Assembly: GCA_029817715.1 (NCBI GenBank)
Contig: JARUPY010000539.1
Span: 4,625,501-4,689,500, forward strand
From: Melastoma dodecandrum
Lineage: Eukaryota; Streptophyta; Magnoliopsida; Myrtales; Melastomataceae
Direction of reading: 5' to 3'
DNA: 64,000 nt
The notes beneath the pieces are model-generated. The model saw nothing but the letters and a program-made list of their open reading frames with translations. It was not told where the DNA came from and ran no database searches. Below are positions 1-10,200 of the stretch, piece by piece. The translations under genes and the position numbers were made by a program. Positions within the stretch are counted from its first letter, which is position 1. Every line of letters begins with the position of its first letter.

Positions 1-612
1 CCTCCGCTACCTTTGGATCTTATCCTGCTTAGCCTCCATCAATGGTCGCCCTGCTTCACCAACTCTTTATCAATCAAATCTTTTGATAAAAGAGCAGACC
101 GTATCTTGTCAACTGTGAGAACACTTCTCCAATTCAAGAACGTCTCCCTAAAGCTCTGGTATAAAGTGGGAAGTGAACATAACAGCAGCATCGCCTGGAT
201 CTCCTCATCGATCTTGTCGTCGATCCTCTCCAAATCCAATGATACAGACAACCAATTATCTAGGTAAAATTTAACGGACATACCTTCCGTCATTCTGAGC
301 ATCAAGAACCTTTGCCTGAGAAGAAGTTTGTTGCTCAGAGTCCTCGTCATGTATAGACTCTCCAGCCTACTCCAAAGCCCGGCCGTTGTCGTCTCCTTGA
401 ACACGTTTGTCAGAACCTCGTTGGACAGACACAAGCACTCTAGCATCCATCTCCTCCCACTGGTCAGAAGTCAACTTCGAAGCACTTTTCGACTGAACCA
501 TAAGAGCCTTCTACAAACCACCCTTTACCAATAGCGCCCTCATCTTGACTTGCCACAAGCCGAAATTCATGCTCCCATCCAACTTCTCGATCTCGAACTT
601 GCCACCAGCCAT
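1..612 (-). pseudogene. Ty1/copia retrotransposon gag fragment, truncated by window edge
   Basis: Read on the minus strand, an ATG at 612 begins a gag-like protein starting MAGGKFEIEKLDGSMNF, the usual start of plant copia polyproteins. The frame hits a TAG at 511-513 where the family continues (GGL-stop-KAL). A second break follows, because the conserved CLSNEVLTNVF and GLWSRLESLYM stretches lie in another frame (39-446). Those stretches belong to the UBN2-type gag domain of copia elements. The polymerase part would lie to the left of position 1. With a stop and a frameshift in gag this copy is defective. It would have supplied the capsid of an LTR retrotransposon particle. The family call is firm; whether the rest of the element is present cannot be seen. 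Confidence 0.85.
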
Positions 613-635
613 GGATCTCGAATCTGCACAACCGA

Positions 636-647
636 GCTTTGATACCA
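636..647 (-). other. Primer-binding site of the copia element
   Basis: On the minus strand this reads TGGTATCAAAGC, one base from the TGGTATCAGAGC complementary to the 3' end of plant initiator tRNA-Met. It lies 2 bases inside the LTR boundary and 24 bases upstream of the gag ATG, as expected for a copia element. Confidence 0.85.
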
Positions 648-649
648 AT

Positions 650-1255
650 TGTTGACGCACACGGAAGCCCTCGGAAGCGAGTCGAACCGGATCCGGATTC
701 AATGGAGTACAAACTTAGGTTGAGACCCTATCTAACCCCCTCGACCTACCCGAGTACAAGATCCCGCTTTCCCGGTAAGGAATTACCCCTAAGTATTTCC
801 CCCTGCTTCCCAACACACACCCTTTCTTTACCGTCGTATTCTTGCACTCGTGTATCCCTCTTCTATGTTCTCAGGATTTGCTCTCTCTCGTCTCTCATTC
901 ACTTCGTATACCGACATCTATTTATAGAATAAATGGCCCCACATATATTGGAAATATGGGAGGTAACTATATTCGTGATATAATCAAATATCATCCAATA
1001 TATCTCCCCCAATAGATATATTCACACATCCTCCGTATATTTCACGAGCGAATCAAATATACTCCAAATCGCAATATAACCGACTTCGGGCCAAAAATCC
1101 TAACAGCAATCTCGACTTTCCAAACCTCGAATTCGCCGACAATAAAGTTCGTGGCCGACTAAGTTTTCTCAGCAGTCCGATGACTTTTGAGGTGGTCATC
1201 GCGGCAGGAAGAGTTTGATCCGTGCAATCCCACAGATAGGACAGAAAAATATTTG
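650..1255 (-). repeat. 5' LTR of the copia element (outer end uncertain)
   Basis: The inner edge is clear: on the plus strand the LTR opens TGTTGACGCA directly beside the primer-binding site. On the minus strand a TATAAATA box sits at 919-926, about 270 bases from the inner edge, fitting an LTR promoter. The outer edge is a guess near 1255 (minus strand TGTGCCATTG). No second LTR is in the window to confirm it. Confidence 0.6.
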
Positions 1256-2455
1256 GCAATGGCACACTAAGATGCGTCGTAGCCCTGAGGGAAACGTCGT
1301 GGAACGAGACATTTCCACATAAGATGACTTCTCAACCACTACTACTACTAAAAATACTGATGCATGAATGCTAGTCAGGCAGATGGTGATATTTCGGACA
1401 CTTTCCAGGCATGGTGCTAAACACGTTGATTAACTTTATCTTCGCGATAGCTTGTTTCCAACTGTGTTTGGTCGTTTTCTGGATAAGGATGTTGTCGTGG
1501 ATTTGATGGAGGCCATGTTCACTGAATTCTGTTCCCTGTTCCTTTCTCCTGCATCTCTTTCAATATAATCATACATCCACAGTCCTGCAGCTGACAGGAA
1601 ATAGGCCTAGCTCGATCGAAGATTTCGTTTTAAAACTCAAGAACACGATTGTGTCAAAACTTAGTACGAAGAGCTTTGCCGCCAGTGTGGTCCTATCCAA
1701 CCCGGAGGAGGATTAGCGCAGTAGGAACTCGTGAACCGAGAACGAGAGATGGTTGAAAGGTTGAGTAGGGTGTGTGGACTAAAGTCTGCGAGTGCAGAGC
1801 ATGACATCGACGTTGTCCTCAGAAGGGAACAAATGTGCGTGTCCAAAAGTTTAGGAGCATGTGATCTTTTTTAAATTCTAGCTCGAAAGATTCTTCACGT
1901 AATTGACTCACGCTTCTTGGCTGGATTTAACCCTTACAAGATGAATAATTGCAGAAACTAAAAACACTAGATCTGATCTGCGTAGAATTCTAGCCTACAG
2001 TTCAACACCAATCTCCACGAAATCAATCTGGGACTGGGGCTAATGGTGGCTATAACCATTAGCGTTCGCATGTATAGTCGGCGAAGCTGCAGGCGATTCC
2101 GACAAACATCCTGCAGGGGCAGGAGTAGAGCACTAAAGCGACAAGCATTTCTCTAATAGTGAATTCACACCGGCAACAATTTGATCATCGGGCGCAGAGA
2201 TAACCATCCCTACCGTATCGAAAGAAATATTAGAAAAGGGGGGGGTCGAGAATGAGATGGTGTGTCTTAAGAACTTCAACGACCAGTTAGCCACAGCTTT
2301 AAGATGTCCGAATGAATAATCCCTGGCGAAAAATGTAAATGTTACGTACACATTCGGACTAACTTGTCCAATCCGACGATTTTTAGTGCAACGATTTTGC
2401 AACATGAGCGACCTGCGGTTTGTCCAAATCCCAACCCAACCAGAAGGCGGACCAA
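1256..2455. other. Intergenic, no gene recognised
   Basis: Short reading frames only, none with recognisable protein similarity. It lies between the copia LTR and the BORCS6-like gene, so the last few hundred bases probably include that gene's promoter. A run of nine G is at about 2238. Confidence 0.5.
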
Positions 2456-3883
2456 ATGGACGACCATCGAGATCCCGCCGACGACGTCCGGGCGCCGGCG
2501 ACCCTCGGTCGCGACACAGGCGGAAGGCCTACGCCGCCGCCGCTTGACCAGACCCGTAGCATAGTCAAGGCGCTGGAGGTTGTGGAGAAGGACTCCATGG
2601 CCATGGCGGAGAGCTTCACTTCCCTGTTCGATTCGCTGCGATTGGCTCTCGCCGAGGTCAGTTTGGAAAGGAGTTCCTCTGATTAGGGCGATCTATTTGG
2701 TTTAGCGTAAACGGTTTGGGTAGTTTCTGGCGGTGTGCAGGGGTTAAACGTCGTGGATTTTGTTGGGCATAGTCGTGAAATTGGCAAAAAAATGTGATCT
2801 TCCATTGATTGCGAATCGACCACTGTCCCAGTGTTGTTCCGAAATGCTCGTGCTCGATGCTTTGTTGGACTGTGCTTCGCTGTTGAATTAATTGCGCTGG
2901 TAAATATGCCTGGTTGTACTAGCAATTGCTTTCCATGATGTTCGGTTTTAGACAGTTTTCTTGTGGCGCTGGTGGAAGGTATTCGACCCATCTAGGTAGG
3001 GGTTATACGTGAAGAAATTGACTCACTGATCGGGTTTGAGTGTCTCATTCTCTTAACGTACCTGCTGATTTGAGTGAATCGTGTTACATGCGGGTTGTCT
3101 CTGAGTAATTCTCCATGCCTGTGAACTTCAGGTAACTTCCTGTTCTGATGAACACATGCAATGCTTTAGCGATGCTGCTGGTCGGCTTCAAGAATCTGGT
3201 AAGAGAACCATAATCTTTTCTGTTCGCTGGGGAAATGGTTATGAATATGAGAAAATGTCCGCTCTCCCATGTGGCTCATGATAAATACGTCATCTGTTTG
3301 GTCACTTCAATGGAACTCTAGTGTGGAACTATATTTGACAGTTCAGACATCAAAATTTAACCGACGTTACCTCTCCGGGACGTGAGATATAGGCATTTCC
3401 TATGCTACTCCAGACCCTTGTAAAATTGATCGTACTGTTGTTTATTTCACCTGTAGTTCTGGATGCAGCCACGAAAGGAAACCGGTACATACATTCTTGC
3501 CTAAGGTATTGTGGATTATCTAATTGGTTTTCCTGATACTGTAAGTAGTTGCAGCTGCTTCTCCTTATCCAGGATATTCGTCTTTGTAGTTTTAATCTGC
3601 ATAGGCCTTCCTGTGCGCCTTCTTCTTCTCATGCAAATTATCATATCTTGTATTCATTTTATTGCAGATTAAACGAAGAAATGAAGGGCATGGAGAATTT
3701 GGCTGCCCAAATGTATCCTTTCTCTGCTTATTTACTTTGAAATATAGTGGTCTTTGTGCTTTTATTTAGCATACCTGGAACAAGTTATAAATGCCTTTCC
3801 TGATCCCACCTTTCAGAAAATTCTTGAGGAAGAACGTGGATTCCCTGGATTCAGCTGTTAACAAGATTATACGTCTCCCATGA
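2456..3883 (+). CDS. BORCS6-like small coiled-coil protein (putative BORC/BLOC-1-related subunit)
   Basis: Five exons join into one open frame of 142 residues: 2456-2656, 3132-3198, 3457-3505, 3668-3712 and 3817-3883, all with GT-AG borders and matching phases. The start is the ATG opening MDDHRDPADD; the frame is open further upstream but has no other ATG there. After a polar proline-rich N-terminus (about residues 1-45) the protein is almost wholly helical. It contains SMAMAESFTSLFDSLRLAL, a MQCFSDAAGRLQES segment and a C-terminal LRKNVDSLDSAVNKIIRLP. This resembles the C-terminal helical domain of BORCS6 proteins, which in animals belong to the BORC complex controlling lysosome positioning; the plant role is inferred only. 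The exon joins are strong evidence for a real gene. The family name is less certain. Confidence 0.75.
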
Positions 3884-4129
3884 CATTGATAGCTTTCCAA
3901 TCTTTAGAACGACTATTTGGTAAACTTCTAATAAACGCCATATGTTGTCACTGAAGTAAGTTTTTCGGTATTTTCTTGCTATTCTCCATTGTTATGATGG
4001 CTTCTCAAACTTAGATGAACCTAACATTGATATATACTAGACCGATACGACTCCTGATGCTATGTTTCCGGAGTTTGTACATCCTTTTGATTAGATGATT
4101 ATCACCATTGTTCGCCTTGTATCAATACG

Positions 4130-4441
4130 GCAAGGGACATACACAGAGACCCTAATCAGTGGCCGGACGGACCGAACCAATTCATGCCCGAACGATTCAT
4201 GAAAAGTACAGGTAGAGGAGAAGTGAACCCATTGATCATGCCGTTTGGGCTGGGGAGGAGGGCTTCTTGTCCTGGCACGTCGCTCGCTCATAAGATGATG
4301 GGACTGACGCTGGGGGCGCTGGACGATGCAGAAATCAACATGGAAGAGTCTCGAGGGCTTACGATGCCAAAGTCAAAACCACTGGAAGCATTGTATAGAT
4401 GTCGTCCGATCCTCGGCGTCATTCGATCCGAATCCAAATAA
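4130..4441 (+). pseudogene. Cytochrome P450 C-terminal relic (CYP81-like)
   Basis: From 4142 the frame reads HRDPNQWPDGPNQFMPERF, then the heme-binding loop PFGLGRRASCPGTSLAHK, then LTMPKSKPLEALYRCRP and a stop at 4439-4441. These are the last motifs of plant CYP81-type monooxygenases. The remainder of the enzyme is absent upstream. An internal segment between GLTLGAL and DDAEINMEE is also missing: family members carry about ten more residues there (the IQCFxW stretch). One extra residue sits in the heme loop (RASCPG where RACPG is normal). It is therefore a broken terminal-exon fragment. No upstream exon was found between 3884 and 4130. Confidence 0.8.
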
Positions 4442-4948
4442 AACGTTATGTCCACCGATTTTATGCCACTAAATGTTCCTTAAGAACCAGGGGCATCCTA
4501 TTCTACCGATTCATCACACGGCTTAATCCATACACGTACAAACCTATAAATTGAACTGTGAAGTTATTTCAACGCTCCATAGACTCTGTGGAATGTGGAC
4601 GAAAAGCTAATGGCCAAACTTCCATTACAAAAAAATGGTTCAAATTAAGACCAAAGACAAAACGACTAGCTGATCTTGTCCAAATGGTACTGGGGGGTTG
4701 CACAAACACCAAAAGAATACATTAATAGGGCGACTGAACATGGAAAAAGGAATTAGCCAGCGACACTTGAGGAATACTCCCCTTTGTATTTTATACATCA
4801 TGCGAAGATTTTTTTTTTTATATGGATTTATGAGCCATTCAATGTATTTCTCATTGACATTACAAATCTCTTCAGCAAAATGAATGAACAAATGGAATCA
4901 AATATAAGAATATTTGTCACCGAGTCCCTCATGAGATAACATATCTAT
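4442..4948. other. Intergenic, no gene recognised
   Basis: AT-rich stretch between the P450 relic and the 3' end of the minus-strand peptide gene. Its right part should hold that gene's 3' UTR. No coding similarity or structured repeat seen. Confidence 0.5.
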
Positions 4949-5281
4949 TCAATGCCCTTCACCCGGGCTCGGACCCGAATCCATCACCCGGACCGTTGTG
5001 TTCCTGGAGTCGACAAACTCATGCCCTTCACCCAATCCTGGTTCCTTGTCAGCAGCACGTACCGTGTCGGCGAACTTGTGCCCTTCCCCAGGGCTCGGAC
5101 CTGCTTGTTTCATGGCACCGAGAAGTAACCCATCGGAGAACCTGTTAGTAAAACCATCGTCTGCTGCCCATCCCTTTGGCTGCCCCGAGATGTTCAATGG
5201 ACGGGACTCGATCACACGAGCGTTGAGAGAGACGGAAAGAAGAAGGAAGAGGACGCCGAGAACCGCTGCCGGTTTAGCCAT
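4949..5281 (-). CDS. Secreted peptide precursor with three GPSPGEGH-type repeats (CEP/PIP-like)
   Basis: A single-exon frame of 110 residues. It opens with a hydrophobic signal peptide (VLGVLFLLLSVSLNARV, residues about 7-23) and has a variable middle. Three related C-terminal motifs follow: AGPSPGEGHKF (about 60), a decayed EPGLGEGHEF (about 80) and the terminal SGPSPGEGH ending at the stop. A short precursor ending in an SPGxGH-type motif is the layout of plant CEP and related SGP-rich peptide hormones. These are cut from secreted precursors, proline-hydroxylated and sensed by leucine-rich-repeat receptor kinases. The usual CEP residue before GH is often V or I; here it is E in every repeat. 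The start is the first ATG with a signal peptide; an ORF extending upstream to 5605 is probably promoter and UTR. Receptor and role are unknown. Confidence 0.8.
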   Translation of the reverse strand: MAKPAAVLGVLFLLLSVSLNARVIESRPLNISGQPKGWAADDGFTNRFSDGLLLGAMKQAGPSPGEGHKFADTVRAADKEPGLGEGHEFVDSRNTTVRVMDSGPSPGEGH

Positions 5282-5340
5282 GTTTGGGAATAGGAAGTAT
5301 AAACTAATGGGTATCCGAATAGTGCCTTGAGGTTGGAGGT

Positions 5341-5347
5341 ACTTATA
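5341..5347 (-). promoter_or_regulatory. Probable TATA box of the secreted-peptide gene
   Basis: The minus strand reads GCGTATAAGTACC about 60 bases before the ATG at 5281, a reasonable spacing for a short 5' UTR. Position and motif only. Confidence 0.4.
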
Positions 5348-7237
5348 CGCAAGATAGGGGAATGAATCGGGGACATATTTGACCGGATCATATGGAATTT
5401 GTTTTGGAATTTGCACGAGCAAACAACAACGCGGGAAGCTCAGAGCATATTTCCAACTAATTCGGCAGAAACAACATAGGACGGCAGGACATGGCAAAAG
5501 TACGACAAAAGAATCTGAGAGGTAGGTGCGTGTAGGAGACGGCTGTTTGTGGTTTGTTGAAGTCCAAGCCAAGGCCGGTTCCCCAGAGTTCACCAGACAT
5601 GTCACGCATGCATGCGCGAGATGTGGACCATGTCGACGGTCGGTGACCCATTAGGCGACAGGACCAGCCGCCTGCAGGCAAAATATATCGGCAAATGTCA
5701 TGGCAAGGCAAGGCGTTCTCGGTGTGAACCGTGTGGTTGTTTTAATTATGTCTTGGAAAGAGTTTGCGTACGTGTGGATGGAATCTTTCTCATTATTTAC
5801 ATAATTGATATAACTCGAGTTAGAGCGCCCAAGAGAGCTGAGGGCTGACTGTCTTTGATTAATGGCTAGTGGACATACTTTACCTATTTGATTGGACGAC
5901 ACGTGGCAGGAAGGTGGTCAGGCATAAAGTCCAAAGACATCCTCAACAAGCAACCGACCTTTCGAACGAAAGAGGGCCCTCCGGAGCTTCCACGCGACTC
6001 AGATTCTGGGATAGGCCGGCTTGACGGGGACATGGAGGAATGTTAGGTGCACCACAGCACCGACGGCATTTGTTTGTCTGGTGGGAGAGAGTGCTCGTGC
6101 ATTTGAATTCGACTTTGATACTACTCGAGCTGTCCCGTTGACAAAATGAGACGAGCTCACTTATATAGTTCGGTGACTCACTGCTCGCGAGCCGTATAAA
6201 ATTATATAATAAGTATAAATAGTTTATTAATGAATATATTTTCGAACCCAGTTCGAATCTATCTAGTCTACTTCAAGCTGTATATTATTTTTAAATCGAG
6301 TTACAGTTGTCTCGTCGAGTTTAAGTTCATTTCATATTTAAGCCGAACTCGATCTCTCTGTAATTGAATCGAGCGGAGCTCGAATTCGAGCTTTTGTTTA
6401 ATATTATCAACCAACTCGAGCCTAAAAAAGTTCGGTACACCTTGTTTTCACAAGTAGATGGGGAGCTCTCCCGTTGTTTGTCCTTTTGAACATTCTTACG
6501 GAGGTGAGCTATAATTCCCCTATTATGCGGGAAAATTAAGCATCTCCCTATTTATAAAACAAAACACGTCACGTCGTCGACTCACTCATTTCTTAGAAGG
6601 ATTGTGTAGATATTTCGTAATGGGATTGTATCATACCGTTCTTTGTGAATTCGTATTGGGAGAAGTTGACGCCAGTGCGTTGGTGCTTTTGTGTTCTCCG
6701 ACTTCGGTTGGTGTCCCCGGTAGTTAAATGGGCATCCCGGACAGTCGGTCGGTCGGTTTGTGTCCTACAGAGTTAATATTTAGCAAAGTTTTTATTTTAA
6801 CGCAAATTTCTTTGGTATATAAGTAAAATTTCACCTAAATAAATTGGCCAAATGGCGTTGATTTCCAATTTTAATCAACATAATTTCTTTTCTTTAAATA
6901 TACATAAATCTCTGGAAAGTTTTTCATTTTCTTGATGTTCATAAACAAAATAAACAATAAAAAAATCGTTTGCTATTCCTTTTTCGACATTAAACTTTAT
7001 AATTGGCCCTTCAAAAACTATTTTTATTATATTGTTCTTTTTAACTAGATGGGGCCGACAATGAATAATGATGTATCAAGTGGGGGGTACAATGATAATT
7101 GACAGTGATTCCATTCAGAGGGGTTTAAAAACCAAAAAAAACGAAACCCAAAATTTAAGTTTCAAATAAACCAAAGGATATTTTAAGATTTAAGACGTCC
7201 AAGTCCAGGTCCCAAAACTTTCCCAGTCAGCGGGAAC
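5348..7237. other. Intergenic, promoter side of peptide gene and 3' flank of nucleolin
   Basis: No gene recognised. The centre carries the GAGCTCGA-rich repeat listed separately. From about 6770 to 7200 the sequence is AT-rich and probably includes the nucleolin 3' UTR. Confidence 0.5.
6120..6425. repeat. Degenerate GAGCTCGA/TCGAGC-rich dispersed repeat, copy 1
   Basis: Contains many imperfect copies of an AGCTCGAAC-like word on both strands (ACTCGAGC, GAGCTCGAATTCGAGC, AACTCGAGCC) at the two sides of a core rich in TATAAT. A stretch with the same plan lies at 17160-17425, so this is a dispersed repeat, most likely an old non-autonomous transposon. No clean terminal repeats or target duplication found. 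Confidence 0.5.
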
Positions 7238-10200
7238 TTAATCATCTCCGAAGGTCGTCTTCTTCCCTGCATAAAATACACATCCCCCTTGATGACCAAA
7301 CCCCACAGGCATATCATCAAAAGATTTAAAAGCCCGCTGAGCCAAAATCAGTACCTGTGCTGACCGTGCTCGGTCTGTTGAACGATCCGCGTCCTCTGCC
7401 CCTGTCCCCACGGCCTCGTGCGTTGAACGATCCGCGTCCTCTACCCCTGTCGCCGAAACCTCGCCCGCGCCTGTCACTGAACCGGCCACCTTCTCTACCA
7501 CGACCACCCCTACGGCCTGATCCAGGGCCACTGCCAGGACCGTCGCTGTCCCTAGGCCGAGCCTCTTCCACAACAAGGGAATAACCACCGAGATCCGCAC
7601 CGTTTAGTTCAAGGGCTTTGTTGAAACCGTCCGCATCCTTAAAGTAGACAAAGGCGACCCTGCAATAAAAAGGAACCATTTGATAAGATGAATCACGAGG
7701 GAAGATGGTAGGCCCGGAATTGACTGTAACGTGAACGCAAGGAACAAACCCCTTGGGTTCCCCAGACTCGAAGTCCTTGGGGATAGCTATCTTCGAAACC
7801 TCCCCACAGGCAGAAAATTGCTCCTCCAAAGTAGCTCTTATCTGCATGTTAAAAGGATTTCAACAAATTTTAGGTCCCGTAGAAGTATGGAATTCAAAGA
7901 AGCAATTGGTGGGTTACATCACCTGGTCAAAGCCGCCAGAAGTGTCAAATCCCCTCACAAAGGCTTTTCCAGCAAATTCAGGTTCTCCGTCCCGATAGGA
8001 GGAATAGTTCCCTTGCTTACTGCAAAATTGAATAAATAATGAATCCACGATTAAATGGGAACACTTGTTCTCCTATTTGTCCATTAAATCGGTGTGCCTG
8101 AAACTCGGAGTGCAGAGCTGTTGTTCCTAAAAGGAAACTAAAATATGAAGAAAATTACCTGCCCGGGGTGTAAGAACCTCTTCCACGTGCAAGATCAATT
8201 TTCAGCTGGCGACCATTCAGGAGCTCACCATTTAGCTCAACAGCCTGCGAAAGAGAAGCCAGCTAAGTAAAACAAACCAACAAGCTGGGAGATTTCATAA
8301 CTTACGATTAGCGATGGACAAAGCAACAACAATAACAGATCATGGCGAGACCTTTCGAGCTTGTTCAGCTGAGGCAAACTCAACATGACCAAAACCCTTG
8401 CGCCTTCCATCTTCAGGAGTGACACTGAAGTGCACATCAACAATCTCACCTACATCCTTAAAGAAGGATTCCCTGAAGGTGCAGTAATGGTAAGGGGACA
8501 CAGCGAACTGTAGCTTACTTCAAGTTGCAAAGGTTTTTGCACTTACAGATCAAACTTCTCGGCAGAATAAGGCAAGTTACCCACGAAAACAGTCTTTGTT
8601 TCACCACTTACAGGTGTACTCTGCATCTTAGCCAAATCGATAATAAGACCGAGAAATGACGACACAGGATAGAAATGTAAAAGAAACAACAAAAGCAACA
8701 TACCGCATTCTTATCGTGTTTAGGAGCAGCAGGCTTTTGAGCTGTCACAGGAGTCGCATCTACCATTTCAACATCAGTCCCCTTATCCAGAAAAAGTATC
8801 ATTTTTAATTTGAATAACAGCTAAGTACAACTCATACAGTCCTTCCACGTATTACTCAGGCTACGAAGGGAAAACAAATAGAGCCATGCAACTTCACCAT
8901 GTATGGGGTGAACGCAGTACCTTCTTTTTAATATCGACCGGCTTTTCATCCTCACTCTCCGAAGAGGACTCCTCTTCAGATTCTTCAGAAGTGGCTTCAG
9001 CAGGCTGCAAGACACACCATTCAGGCTAAGAAGGGAAAACGAATAGATCCATGCAACTTCACCATGTATGGGGTGAAGGCTTTTAAAATATTTACAGTAC
9101 CTTCTTTTTAATATCAATCGGCTTTTCGTCCTCACTCTCCGAAGAAGACTCCTCATCAGCTTCTTCAGAAGTGGCTTCAGCAGGCTGCAAGACACACCAT
9201 TCAGACCACAGATGAACATAGCGAAAGAACACTCTCAAAAGCATGAAATTGAATGATAATTGCCACACCTTTTTCACCGTCTCCGGTTCATCATCTGAGC
9301 TTTCCTCAGATTCCTCCGAGGATTCTTCACTAATAATTTCCTTTTTGGCAGCATTCCCATTGGGCTTCGTGTCTTTAGAAGAAATTTTAGACTGAAAATA
9401 TTAAAACACGACATGCAGAAGAGTGAAATGTAAATAAACATCAGCAAGACACTAGACACGGAAACTGCAACACATTGAGCACAACGATCAAATGAACACG
9501 TTCAACCTTCTCACTCTGGGGCTCATCATCATCTGAACTATCATCATCACTTTCACTTTTATCAATATCCATATCTTTCTGCGAACCAATGCAAAGGCAC
9601 AAAGTAAGTCCCCATTTTTTCGGCACAAATCTTTGCCAGGAAAGAAAAATAAATTACAAGACAAACATGAGGAAAACAACAATAATAATCTATGTTCGAC
9701 CTGCTGGGATTCCTTGGTCACTGCCCCATGGGGTTTCTTGACAACAGTAACATTCTTTTTTGCTGGAGCCTACATAAGATACAGATATGATTAGAAACAG
9801 AAAAAAAAAGCAAATAAATATACACTAAGTAACAGCAAGAACTACATGAGAAAAACGTATCTAGTTAGGAAAGCAACTAAAATAGAGCCACCAACAACCC
9901 ACATATGACTACTGTTCCCGTCTGAAGGGTAGAATGGTGACAATTCTCAATCATTTCTTGTTTTAGCAGAACTGGCATCAGTTTATCAACCATATAACAA
10001 AGCAGAAATAAAAAATCAAACCAAGGATCGATTTCAGACAATGAAGAATTGCATATCAAGTCATTGTAAGAGCAGAACAAAAAACATTCTTGTGCATCAT
10101 CAGCATTGCCATCCATGTCATTGTCAGAAGAGGCATCTGTCTTAACAGCAACAGGGGCTGCTTTACTAAGATCTTTCTTGGAAAGGTTTCCAGCATATGC

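Noticed and set aside
1661..1846. Minus-strand 61-codon frame with a Pro/Trp-rich end
   Set aside because: No recognisable family, no splice context, and a length expected by chance.
4998..5330. Plus-strand open frame of 110 codons
   Set aside because: It is the antisense of the secreted-peptide gene, whose signal peptide and repeats are on the minus strand.
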